Source: Pseudomonas anuradhapurensis (lineage in GTDB: Bacteria; Pseudomonadota; Gammaproteobacteria; Pseudomonadales; Pseudomonadaceae). From it: a DNA stretch of 64,000 nucleotides. Where the stretch lies: positions 2,057,001 to 2,121,000 of the forward strand of contig NZ_CP077097.1 in assembly GCF_014269225.2 (NCBI RefSeq). The letters run 5' to 3'. A program made the position numbers and the translations under genes. The notes beneath the pieces are model-generated. The model saw only the letters and a program-made list of their open reading frames with translations. It was not told the DNA's origin and made no database searches. How positions within the stretch are numbered: the stretch's first letter is position 1; the number at the start of each line of letters is the position of its first letter. Below are positions 56,407-64,000 of this stretch, piece by piece.

Positions 56407-57483
56407 ATGCTCAAGGCGTTGTGCCAAAGCTTGTGTCTGATTCTGCCGCTGGCGGCAAGTGCGCAACCGGCTTCGGTGGTCTTTCTCAACCCAGGGCTGT
56501 CCACCGAGACGTTCTGGACCAGTTATACCCGTTTCATGCAGGCCGCCGCAGACGAGCTGGGCATGACCCTGCGCGTCGAGTACAGCGAGCGCCGTGCCGA
56601 CCAGGCGCTGAGCCACGCCAGGGCGATCCTGGACGGGCCGCAGCGGCCGGACTACCTGGTACTGGTCAACGAGCAGTATGTAGCCCCGGAAATCATGCGC
56701 CTGTCGCGTGGCACCGGGGTCAAGCTGTTCCTGGTCAACAACGGCCTCACCACCAGCCAGGCGCTGAGCATCGAGGCCCAGCCCGACAAGTATGCCGAGC
56801 CCCTGGGAACCTTGGTCAGCAACGATGAGGAGGCAGGCTACCAGATGTTGCATCAGATGGTCGCGCAACTGCCCCGTGACGGTGGGCCAGTGGACCTGGT
56901 GGCCTTTGCCGGGGTCAATACCACCCCGGCCTCACAGCTGCGCGTAGAGGGCATGCGCCGCGCCTTGGCCGACTGCCCTCAGGTGCGCCTGCGTCAGGTG
57001 GTATATGGTGGCTGGAACCGTCAGCGCGCCTACGAGCAGGCGCAGCAATTGCTGGAGCGCTACCCGGACACCCGCTTGGTGTGGTCGGCCAATGACGAGA
57101 TGGCCTTTGGTGCCATGCAGGCGTTCGAAGAGGCTGGGCGCCGACCGGGCCATGACGTGCTGTTCGGTACCGTGAACAGTTCGCCCGAAGCCCTGCGTGC
57201 GCGTATCGACGGGCGCCTGAGTGTGCTGCTGGGCGGGCATTTCACCCTCGGCGGCTGGGCCATGGTGATGCTGCACGACGATGCCCAAGGGTTGACGGTG
57301 AACCGTGATGGCCTGCGCGAGCACCGCGTGCCAGTGTTGCAGTCGATCGACCAGGCCAAGGCGCAACGTTGGCTCAAACTGCGGGAACGGGCCGATTATG
57401 GGGTCGATTTCCAGCGTTACAGTGCCCTAGGGCGGCCGGCCGATTACCAATACCCGTTTCTCAAGGCGCCCATGGACTTTTGA
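56407..57483 (+). CDS. orphan periplasmic substrate-binding protein (sugar-type fold)
   Basis: 358 aa from ATG 56407 (MLKALCQSLCLILPLAASAQ), chosen because it begins the signal peptide; upstream codons are not signal-like. The mature part fits the type I periplasmic-binding fold (FLNPGLSTETFWTSYTRFMQAAADELG; RADQALSHARAILDGPQRPDYLVLVNEQY; LVWSANDEMAFGAMQAFEEAGRRPG). No ABC permease or ATPase gene is next to it, so it may serve a distant transporter or a signalling receptor. Confidence 0.88.
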   Translation: MLKALCQSLCLILPLAASAQPASVVFLNPGLSTETFWTSYTRFMQAAADELGMTLRVEYSERRADQALSHARAILDGPQRPDYLVLVNEQYVAPEIMRLSRGTGVKLFLVNNGLTTSQALSIEAQPDKYAEPLGTLVSNDEEAGYQMLHQMVAQLPRDGGPVDLVAFAGVNTTPASQLRVEGMRRALADCPQVRLRQVVYGGWNRQRAYEQAQQLLERYPDTRLVWSANDEMAFGAMQAFEEAGRRPGHDVLFGTVNSSPEALRARIDGRLSVLLGGHFTLGGWAMVMLHDDAQGLTVNRDGLREHRVPVLQSIDQAKAQRWLKLRERADYGVDFQRYSALGRPADYQYPFLKAPMDF

Positions 57484-57583
57484 GCGGGGAGCCGGGTACT
57501 GGCAGGCGCGGGCATAGTTAACTACCACGGCGCGGTAGGGTTGTTCGGTTCAGATGACAGCTTCCAAAACAAAGGAGTTTGTC

Positions 57584-60500
57584 ATGTCAGATCTGCCTGT
57601 TGCCAACACTATGAGCCCCGCTGAGGTTGAGCCGATCATCACCCTCTACCCCAGTGGTCATGAACCCATTCTGCTGACAGCTGATGAGCGCAACGCAGCT
57701 GACCTGATGGCCAAGGCCGTGGGGGCTATCGAGCGGTTCTACGGGCGGTTGAACAAAGCGCAGCGCGCTCGCCTTGACGCTTTGTATGCTACGCCCCGGG
57801 TGGCTACCGATGGGCTCATCAAGATTGTTCAGGACGTCAAGGCGCAAGCCAGTGCTTACCTCACTTCGCTGTGTGGGCGTGATGTACAGGTGGATGATGT
57901 GTGCATTCATACCGCCCGTGCGCAACAACCTGCGGTCAGCGAGCCGCTTTGGGCCTGGCTCTCCCGGGGCACGCCTGTCCAGCTTGCGCAGCCCCGCCTG
58001 ACCCGGGATGCCAATGATTTTGTCGACAACAGCTGGCTGACGCTCAACGGCGATGCTGTTGCCAAGCTGGATGGCAATCTGCTGACGGTCGATGAAATTG
58101 TCAGCATGGGGCGTGAGCTGGACATAGGAGAAGCGATAGCTAGCCGATGCGATGCCTGGCTGCTTCAGCAACAGGTCGCTTCGACGATCAGGGGTGAAGC
58201 GAATGCCAACTTCGAGATCTCGTTGCTCAACGCCCTGAAAGAGGGGGCGATTACTGCTGAGCAGTACCGGCAACTGCAAGTCAGTGCCAGCGGCCTACCG
58301 ATAATGGGCCAGTTGCAGCATGAAGGCAACTTCATGTTGAGGGTAGAAAGGCATGACCTGCCAGTGTTTGCGTTGAAGACCGCCAGCGGCATTTACATTT
58401 ACGCCAGTGGCTTGCCCGAGGGCAGGCTTTTCCTAGCGGATGCCGCGCAAGGCTTCACGGCGATGCAGGTGTTTACCAAAGCGTTTCGAAGCGACTTATG
58501 GGCTACTCGACGCGGGCGCTCGGGGTGGTCATGGTCGCTGCTCTCGCCCTCGGCGCAGCTGACGGTCAGCGCGAGAATGCCCCAACCATTGCCATACAGT
58601 GATACCTATCCTGCAACCGCGTATTGGGCCAACGGCGCCGGCATATACGCAAGCAAGGCGGATTATGAGCGTGGAGCGAGTGAGGTACGCTTCACTGCAG
58701 CATTTCCGTTGTCGCGGATCTCGGTTGCCAGCAAATTGGCAAGCACTTATGCCGCGTTGCTGGTGGGGCAGGTCAAGGAGCATTTCACGCCCAACAAGAA
58801 CAGTAGCCTGGAGCATGCCCTGCGCATCGGTGCCGAGGTGCTTGCCTTCATCCTGGAGGTCGTCTTGATCGCGGTTCCGGGCAAAGTGAAGTTCCCTGGC
58901 AGGGCCTTGCTGTTCAAGGTCATGTTTGCCAAGCAACTGGCGGTTGACCTGCCTCAGAGCCTGGTGCAATCGAAATGGGATGAGGCGGCAGAAGTGCTCG
59001 TGGACTTTTTCGAGACCGTGCTGGAAATGCAGCTCCTCGGGAAGGCTGGCAGGCTGGTCAGATCGAGGCTCGATCAGCTCAATCGAGCCCTTTTGCCTGG
59101 GCGTGCTCGTCCTTCTGTTGAGCCTGATGGCGTCAGTGTGTCATCCGCTACTGCGGCACTGCGCTTGCGCAGCATGTTGCCGCCGGCGCTGCAAACCTTG
59201 GGGGATGAGAGCATGGCCTTGTTGCTGAGCCACGCGCGGGTCGGCAACAAGGCTTTGAATGCCATGTGGCAGGGAAAGGCACCGATGGACATGGCGCTCG
59301 CTGCCGCAGCCAGTGAGGTGATGACCCGTGAGTTGACAGGGCAGACGGTATCGCTGCTGGGCGGTCCGCGTTATCGGCAATTGCCAGAAACCGTGGAATG
59401 GCCGGTGGTGGCTTGGCTTGCGCAACGCCTGGATATTCGTCTCAGCGTCGAGGACGCCGAGGGTCACCCACTCAGGGTATTTGAGCCGGAAGGCGCGACC
59501 GCGGACGGCCAAAGCGCAGTGCGGCGTGAAGTCGTTCTGACCCGCCATGGCAGGTGGCATTACGGTACCGGCCAGGACAACCGCAATGACGAAACCGTCG
59601 ACTCGCTGTTCTTCTATGTGCAAGAACCCAGTGGGCCCGCTCAGCTCAGCGACAGACGCGGTGAGGTGGCTGCGCGTTTGAAGGAAGATGCGGCAACGCA
59701 GTTCAAACGACCACAGCAAGCCTACCTTTTGCAGCGGGCCATTCACCATGACACCCGAACGCGCACCAGTGTACCCAAGGGGGAAGGCACTTTGCTGGCA
59801 GTGTCGATAGAGGGCAGCCGTAACCTCCCGGAGGGGCGGCTGTCGGGTAGCGCCGCACGCAGCGTCAGCGCACACTGCGAGCGCTGTGTTGCGCAGCCAG
59901 GAAGCCCAGCAAACCTGGCCAAGGCCAGGCACCAGGCGGACCTTGCCGCGTTGGCCGGCGCACCAGGGCCCGCTGGGTTGCAATCTTTGACTCAGAGTGC
60001 TGAATCGCTGTACCTGGGCGGGCTGCTGCGCCTGTTCATTGACCGTGGCCTTGGGCAGCGTGTTGCGCTGAGGGTGGTTGACGGTGGCAGAACCGTCGCG
60101 GCCTGGGGGCACGAGCAGGCATCGCAGGTGCTGGTCCTGCAGCGCCAGGGTGAAGAGGGCGCCTATGTATACAGGGGGGAACTCGTCGGTGCGGACATTG
60201 TGACGCCGGCCAAGGATACCCCGGCGCCGCTGAGCGATGTGCTGCTGCGAATCATGGATGACAGTGTTCGTGAACGCCTTGATGTCAACATCGGTGATGC
60301 GCAGGCACTGAACCGGGCCGTGATGGACAAAGTACTGTCCGGCGCGGAGAACGCGCCTGCGCAAGGTAGCCTCAAAGGCGTGGATGCGCGCCGCGATCCG
60401 GAGCTGGGCACGTGGCTGCAGGCCGTGACACTGAACGGGGTGCCGGGAGCCGACGGGCTGACCCGGGAAGGCAGCAAGACCTGGCTGCCATGGGCAGCAG

Positions 60501-62293
60501 GGGCGCTTGAGTTGCGGCAGGAAGGCCCTGCATGGCGAGTGCAGGGGCCGGGTGCGCTGCACGGGCCGCTGTTGCTCTGTAGCTACGGTGAATGGCGCCG
60601 TTTGCAGGAACCTGTGGAAGCTGTCGCGGGGTTGGTTGACGGCCCGGTACAAGGCGCTGCCGTGTCAGCCAGGTTGTCAGCGATGCACGTCCGAGACCCG
60701 TTGGCGCGTATCTACCATGACGACAATGCTGCAGGCACCGGAGGCGGCGCGAGCTACATCGCCTTCCGTGGGCTGAATACCACGTTCTACCGGATCAAAC
60801 CCGCTGAGCCGGGGGCGCTGGAAGTAGAGGTGGTCCGGCCTGGTGGTACCGGCGGTGGTGTATGGCTGCATCGACTGCCGTCGGGCATATGGCAACCTGC
60901 GCGCACCTTGCCAGGAGGTATGGACAATGGTGATGAGCTGCCATGGCGGCCATGGCCCAGGCCCGGGGCGCAGCAGCTTCCCCGTACGCTGGGTTTGCTT
61001 GGCTCAGTGCACGAGAATACCTTCAGTCTCGCTGGCGGCACCCATAAGTCGACCAACCCGTTCTACCCCTTCGTAAGGCCCTTCAATCGCCGTGCAGATT
61101 TCGCCAGGCGCCTCGCCAGTGCTCCGGCCAGGGTGCGGGAGAGCACCGACAGCACCAATATCGCCGCCAAAGTGGCATTGTTTCACCACGATTGGCAGTT
61201 GCCGGTGGATATCACAGCGTTACGTTTCTTTCGTATGCCGGGGGAAATCACCTCTGAAGCCAAGCAGATCAACGGGGCGCTGATCGCCGACCTGATCACG
61301 GCCCGGCAAGCGGGGCAGCCGCTGATCACGCGGCTGTTGGAGCCGATGTCTGGGAGCGGTTTTTACAGTAGCTTTGTCCGCGCAGCGGGGTTTCGCGGCG
61401 AAATAAGGGTCAACGATATCAACCCGTTGGTTAGCCTGGCGCAGGCTGAAATCGCTCGGCAGCCAGATCGGGTCAAGCACCACATCAATGCCATCAAACA
61501 GGCACTGGTGGACCTTTGGCAGGTCGATAACCCTGACTTCGTATTTGACCCGCAAACGTTGAAAATCCAGTTTCCCAATGGCGACGCCGCACGCGACTTT
61601 GTCAACTCTCCCCAGGTCAGGCGTTATCGAGACGATGTGCGGCACTATTTCTATTCAACAGTTGAAACACAGTACAAATTGATCGACGGAGGTATCGTGG
61701 TCTCACCCGATTCCTCGTTCCTGGCAGACCCGGTAAACGGCGAAGCGGAGGCAAGGGCCTATATCGCCGCCGCGTTCTATATCATGCAAAACAACTCTAC
61801 CCGGCATCGGGCGCCTGTGCAGGTCAATGAGCTGGGTCGTCTTGATCTACCGATGGCAATTGTCGTCCGGGATGGGAACGGCGGTACGGTGTTGTTGCTG
61901 GGCAGTGGCTTGGCGAACCTCGATGGCCTGAACTACCTGAGCTACCTCCACAACGGTGAGCGGGGGCCTACGTCCTTTTCTCGAACGGACGGCTGGAGTC
62001 TGTTCAGGGTTACCGAGGGCGAAAGCAACCTGGGGGACTTGGCCATACTCAGCGGACACTTCAGCGATGTCCACCTGGATGAGGTGCAGTTCATCAGGAA
62101 GGTCGAGGAGCATGTCATGCCGTTTGTTCGTAATCGGGGTCGGGTCATCATTACCAATGCCTATTCCCCTTATAAAGAACGCGCTTTCCTTGCCTTGGGT
62201 TTGCGGGTATTCGTTCTGGAAAACAGGACCAATGGCTTCTTGCTGGTGATGAATGATGCCGTGGCCAGGGATGCTGGCCTAGCCAACGCATGA
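57584..62293 (+). CDS. giant toxin-like protein with C-terminal D12/Dam-like methyltransferase domain
   Basis: 1569 aa from ATG 57584 (MSDLPVANTMSP), chosen for AAAGGAG 6 bases upstream; an ATG ten codons earlier lacks such a site. The N-terminal part (to about residue 500) resembles the large toxin-like scaffolds of this genus, with a hydrophobic stretch near 418-432 (VLAFILEVVLIAVPG). A middle region (about 530-660) has OTU-protease-like spacing but no clear catalytic triad. The C-terminus (about 1200-1569) fits a D12-class adenine methyltransferase: EPMSGSG at 1253-1259, VNDINPLVS, a domain-typical AAAFYIMQNNST stretch and RVIITNAYSPY near the end. The catalytic DPPY position reads SGHF (1490-1493). 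No signal peptide is seen. Confidence 0.82.
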   Translation: MSDLPVANTMSPAEVEPIITLYPSGHEPILLTADERNAADLMAKAVGAIERFYGRLNKAQRARLDALYATPRVATDGLIKIVQDVKAQASAYLTSLCGRDVQVDDVCIHTARAQQPAVSEPLWAWLSRGTPVQLAQPRLTRDANDFVDNSWLTLNGDAVAKLDGNLLTVDEIVSMGRELDIGEAIASRCDAWLLQQQVASTIRGEANANFEISLLNALKEGAITAEQYRQLQVSASGLPIMGQLQHEGNFMLRVERHDLPVFALKTASGIYIYASGLPEGRLFLADAAQGFTAMQVFTKAFRSDLWATRRGRSGWSWSLLSPSAQLTVSARMPQPLPYSDTYPATAYWANGAGIYASKADYERGASEVRFTAAFPLSRISVASKLASTYAALLVGQVKEHFTPNKNSSLEHALRIGAEVLAFILEVVLIAVPGKVKFPGRALLFKVMFAKQLAVDLPQSLVQSKWDEAAEVLVDFFETVLEMQLLGKAGRLVRSRLDQLNRALLPGRARPSVEPDGVSVSSATAALRLRSMLPPALQTLGDESMALLLSHARVGNKALNAMWQGKAPMDMALAAAASEVMTRELTGQTVSLLGGPRYRQLPETVEWPVVAWLAQRLDIRLSVEDAEGHPLRVFEPEGATADGQSAVRREVVLTRHGRWHYGTGQDNRNDETVDSLFFYVQEPSGPAQLSDRRGEVAARLKEDAATQFKRPQQAYLLQRAIHHDTRTRTSVPKGEGTLLAVSIEGSRNLPEGRLSGSAARSVSAHCERCVAQPGSPANLAKARHQADLAALAGAPGPAGLQSLTQSAESLYLGGLLRLFIDRGLGQRVALRVVDGGRTVAAWGHEQASQVLVLQRQGEEGAYVYRGELVGADIVTPAKDTPAPLSDVLLRIMDDSVRERLDVNIGDAQALNRAVMDKVLSGAENAPAQGSLKGVDARRDPELGTWLQAVTLNGVPGADGLTREGSKTWLPWAAGALELRQEGPAWRVQGPGALHGPLLLCSYGEWRRLQEPVEAVAGLVDGPVQGAAVSARLSAMHVRDPLARIYHDDNAAGTGGGASYIAFRGLNTTFYRIKPAEPGALEVEVVRPGGTGGGVWLHRLPSGIWQPARTLPGGMDNGDELPWRPWPRPGAQQLPRTLGLLGSVHENTFSLAGGTHKSTNPFYPFVRPFNRRADFARRLASAPARVRESTDSTNIAAKVALFHHDWQLPVDITALRFFRMPGEITSEAKQINGALIADLITARQAGQPLITRLLEPMSGSGFYSSFVRAAGFRGEIRVNDINPLVSLAQAEIARQPDRVKHHINAIKQALVDLWQVDNPDFVFDPQTLKIQFPNGDAARDFVNSPQVRRYRDDVRHYFYSTVETQYKLIDGGIVVSPDSSFLADPVNGEAEARAYIAAAFYIMQNNSTRHRAPVQVNELGRLDLPMAIVVRDGNGGTVLLLGSGLANLDGLNYLSYLHNGERGPTSFSRTDGWSLFRVTEGESNLGDLAILSGHFSDVHLDEVQFIRKVEEHVMPFVRNRGRVIITNAYSPYKERAFLALGLRVFVLENRTNGFLLVMNDAVARDAGLANA

Positions 62294-62420
62294 TTGACCG
62301 TCCTGGTGCCACAGAGGTCATCCGTCGACAGTCGAACGACCCTGCTTGAGTGAAGGGCATTGCTCGTCTTAACTGCTGGTGGCGAAGTGCATTCCCATAA
62401 CACTAACAAGAGGCAATGCA

Positions 62421-62534
62421 ATGGGAAACTCAACCAAGGTCCGCAAAGCTGACAGCAGCGTCGATGCCTGGGCGATCCTCTGCCTGATCGTCCTTGTGGT
62501 GGTCACTGCCGTGTATTGGGTCAGTCACCAGTAG
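62421..62534 (+). CDS. 37-aa single-span membrane peptide
   Basis: The open frame from ATG 62421 encodes MGNSTKVRKADSSVDAWAIL, then a hydrophobic segment (LCLIVLVVVTAVYWV) and ends SHQ. AGAGG lies 8 bases upstream, and a strong terminator follows 30 bases after the stop. The basic N-terminus and single membrane helix are typical of small inner-membrane peptides. It is too short for most gene finders. It is downstream of the giant methyltransferase-like gene, but the 127-base gap suggests separate transcription. Confidence 0.6.
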   Translation: MGNSTKVRKADSSVDAWAILCLIVLVVVTAVYWVSHQ

Positions 62535-62563
62535 ACTTGTCTTCAAGACCGTGATGCAGCCAG

Positions 62564-62596
62564 GCGCCTGCGGGAGGGAATCCCGCAGGCGCTTTA
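62564..62596 (+). terminator. intrinsic terminator after the 37-aa peptide gene
   Basis: GCGCCTGCGGGA-GGGAA-TCCCGCAGGCGC is a perfect 12-bp stem followed by TTTAT. It ends transcription of the small peptide gene, supporting that gene's reality. Confidence 0.85.
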
Positions 62597-62622
62597 TCGT
62601 GCCGGCGAAAGGACGCTAACGG

Positions 62623-62838
62623 CTAGCGGGCAAGGTGCAGGGCCAGTTGCACCAGGCCGATCAATACGGCGACGAACACCAGGGTGAACAGCGTCCCCAG
62701 CACAATGAAATGGCTGGCCTTGCCGTGGGTGAAGTCGCGGGCGCGGTTCTTGCCGCTTTGTACGCCGAAAGCGGCGGCGAGGATGCTGTGCAGCATCTGC
62801 CAGAAAGTTGGGGGTTTGCCCTGGCTGGAATCGTCCAT
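62623..62838 (-). CDS. DUF2970 family small membrane protein
   Basis: 71 aa from ATG 62838 (MDDSSQGKPPTFWQMLHSILAAAFGVQ), with CAGGAGCC upstream. The first half has the DUF2970 signature (WQMLHSILAAAFGVQSGKNRARDF); the second half is one membrane helix (FIVLGTLFTLVFVAVLIGLV). Function unknown; it lies between the small peptide gene and metH. Confidence 0.88.
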   Translation of the reverse strand: MDDSSQGKPPTFWQMLHSILAAAFGVQSGKNRARDFTHGKASHFIVLGTLFTLVFVAVLIGLVQLALHLAR

Positions 62839-62884
62839 GGTGGCTCCTGGGGAAATCAGAGGCAATCAGGGACAGTGTAGGTAG

Positions 62885-62997
62885 CTATTGAGGCTGCTGC
62901 GCAGTCCATCGCGACACAAGGCCGCTCCTGCAAGGATTGCATTTTCCTGTAGGCGCGGCCTTGTGTCGCGCGATGGGCCGCAAGGCGGCCCAAAGGC
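62885..62997. repeat. inverted REP pair between metH and the DUF2970 gene
   Basis: GGCTGCTGCGCAGTCCATCGCGACACAAGGCCGCTCCTGCA on the left mirrors TGTAGGCGCGGCCTTGTGTCGCGCGATGGGCCGCAAGGCGGCC on the right. The right copy has two extra bases (CG) in its core. Confidence 0.85.
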
Positions 62998-62998
62998 C

Positions 62999-64000
62999 TT
63001 AGCTGTCGTAGCCGAGGTTGGGCGCCAACCAGCGCTCGCTCACGCTGATGTCCTGGCCTTTGCGCGCGCTGTAGTTCTCGATCTGGTCCCGGTCGACCTT
63101 GCCCACGGCAAAGTACTGCGCCTGCGGGTGGGCAAAGTACCAGCCACTGACCGCCGCCGCCGGGAACATCGCGAAGTGATCGGTAAGGAACACACCGCTG
63201 GGCCCGGTCTCGCCGATGGCGGTGCCATCGAGCAGGCGGAACAGGGTTTCCTTCTCGGTGTGGTCCGGGCAGGCCGGGTAGCCCGGTGCCGGGCGAATGC
63301 CGCGGTACTGCTCCTTGATCAGCGCCTCGTTGTCGAGGTGCTCGTCGCGGGCATAGCCCCAGTATTGCTTGCGTACCTGCTCGTGCAGCCATTCGGCGCA
63401 GGCTTCGGCCAAGCGGTCAGCCAGGGCCTTGACCATGATCGAGCTGTAGTCGTCACCCTTGTCCTGATAGGCCTTGGCCACTTCCTCGGCACCGATGCCG
63501 GCGGTGGTGATGAAACCACCGACATAATCGGTGATGCCGCTGGCCTTCGGCGCGACGAAGTCGGCCAGCGACCAGTTGGGCTTGCCGTCCGGCTTGATGG
63601 TCTGTTGGCGCAGGTGATGCAGGGTGGCCAGGGCCTGGCCATTGTCGCCGTACACCTCGATATCATCATCGGCCACCTGGTTGGCCGGCCAGAAGCCGAA
63701 CACCGCGCGGGCGCTGATGAGCTTTTCGTCGATCAGCTTGTCGAGCATCTCGCGCGCATCCTGGTACAGCGCCGTGGCAGCCTCGCCCACCACCTCGTCG
63801 GTGAGGATGCGCGGGAACTTGCCGGCCAGGTCCCAGGAAATGAAGAACGGCGTCCAGTCGATGTATTCGGCCAGGGTGCGCAGGTCGATGTTCTCCAGCA
63901 CCTTGACGCCGGTGAAGGAGGGCACTGCCGGTTGGTAGCTGGCCCAGTCGTACTGCGGCTTGGCTGCAATGGCCTGGGCGTAGCTCAGGCGTTCGGTGCG
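62999..64000 (-). CDS. metH: methionine synthase, C-terminal activation domain; 5' part beyond the window edge
   Basis: About 334 residues of the 3' end, which run off the right edge ([24 protein letters not shown] upstream). The region is the S-adenosylmethionine-binding activation domain of cobalamin-dependent MetH, with [22 protein letters not shown] and the R-x3-G-Y motif [18 protein letters not shown] that contacts SAM. It ends NLGYDS. MetH methylates homocysteine using methyltetrahydrofolate. Confidence 0.96.
   Translation of the reverse strand, partial: RTERLSYAQAIAAKPQYDWASYQPAVPSFTGVKVLENIDLRTLAEYIDWTPFFISWDLAGKFPRILTDEVVGEAATALYQDAREMLDKLIDEKLISARAVFGFWPANQVADDDIEVYGDNGQALATLHHLRQQTIKPDGKPNWSLADFVAPKASGITDYVGGFITTAGIGAEEVAKAYQDKGDDYSSIMVKALADRLAEACAEWLHEQVRKQYWGYARDEHLDNEALIKEQYRGIRPAPGYPACPDHTEKETLFRLLDGTAIGETGPSGVFLTDHFAMFPAAAVSGWYFAHPQAQYFAVGKVDRDQIENYSARKGQDISVSERWLAPNLGYDS

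Noticed and set aside
57497..57512. Possible sigma54 promoter (TGGCAGGCGCGGGCA) before the giant methyltransferase-like gene
   Set aside because: The GG and GC elements are one base too close for a -24/-12 promoter, and the -12 half does not match.

Overview
The window is chromosomal DNA from a Pseudomonas of the putida group. Support for this comes from the high GC content, the prpB-prpC-acnD-prpF-prpD cluster followed by a convergent acnB, the cysI-DUF934 pair, metH at the right edge, and repeated REP-type palindromes with the core TGTAGGAGCGGCCTTGTGTCGCGA. I see no plasmid, prophage, IS or CRISPR features. Two very large toxin-like genes stand out from this conserved backbone.

Layout. (1) 1-3000, minus strand: a three-gene set of retropepsin-like protease, inactive transglutaminase with multiple membrane segments, and RimK-like ATP-grasp ligase; this is a predicted, poorly characterised peptide-modification system. 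(2) 3.1-11.7 kb: the 2-methylcitrate cycle operon for propionate degradation, led by a GntR regulator with a clear operator pair, then a shared terminator and acnB on the opposite strand. PrpE (propionyl-CoA synthetase) lies at 22.8-24.7 kb beside a divergent LysR gene. (3) 14.8-26.6 kb: small conserved genes (DUF1289, an unrecognised 212-aa protein, queD, patatin, DUF1810, YdcH-like), a PepSY/PepSY/response regulator/kinase operon, an HPP-CBS membrane protein and zapE. (4) 26.9 kb: tRNA-Gln(TTG). (5) 27.2-32.3 kb, minus strand: bacteriophytochrome, CheY-like regulator and hybrid kinase, a probable light-responsive phosphorelay. (6) 32.6-38.9 kb: an archaic (Csu-type) chaperone-usher pilus operon whose usher is interrupted by an in-frame TGA. 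(7) 39-48.3 kb: M14 carboxypeptidase, AraC regulator, Fsr-like MFS exporter, MlaA paralogue, an OmpR/EnvZ-type pair, an NTF2-like protein, a second MFS exporter and DkgB. (8) 48.6-54.0 kb: a giant DUF6543-like/LRR/NEL-like/LRR protein. (9) 54.1-57.5 kb: DUF934, cysI, an orphan periplasmic binding protein. (10) 57.6-62.3 kb: a second giant protein with a C-terminal Dam/D12-like methyltransferase fold. (11) 62.4-64.0 kb: a 37-aa membrane peptide, DUF2970 and the 3' part of metH.

The main candidates for new biology are the two giant proteins. In the first, the position where NEL ubiquitin ligases carry the catalytic Cys of the C-x-D motif reads Arg-Ala-Asp, and the LRR block is repeated after the NEL region. 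In the second, a D12-class adenine methyltransferase domain keeps a convincing SAM-binding motif I, but its catalytic DPPY position reads SGHF. Both look like large effectors or toxins whose enzymatic domains have been altered. Family names come from reading motifs by eye; no database search was run.
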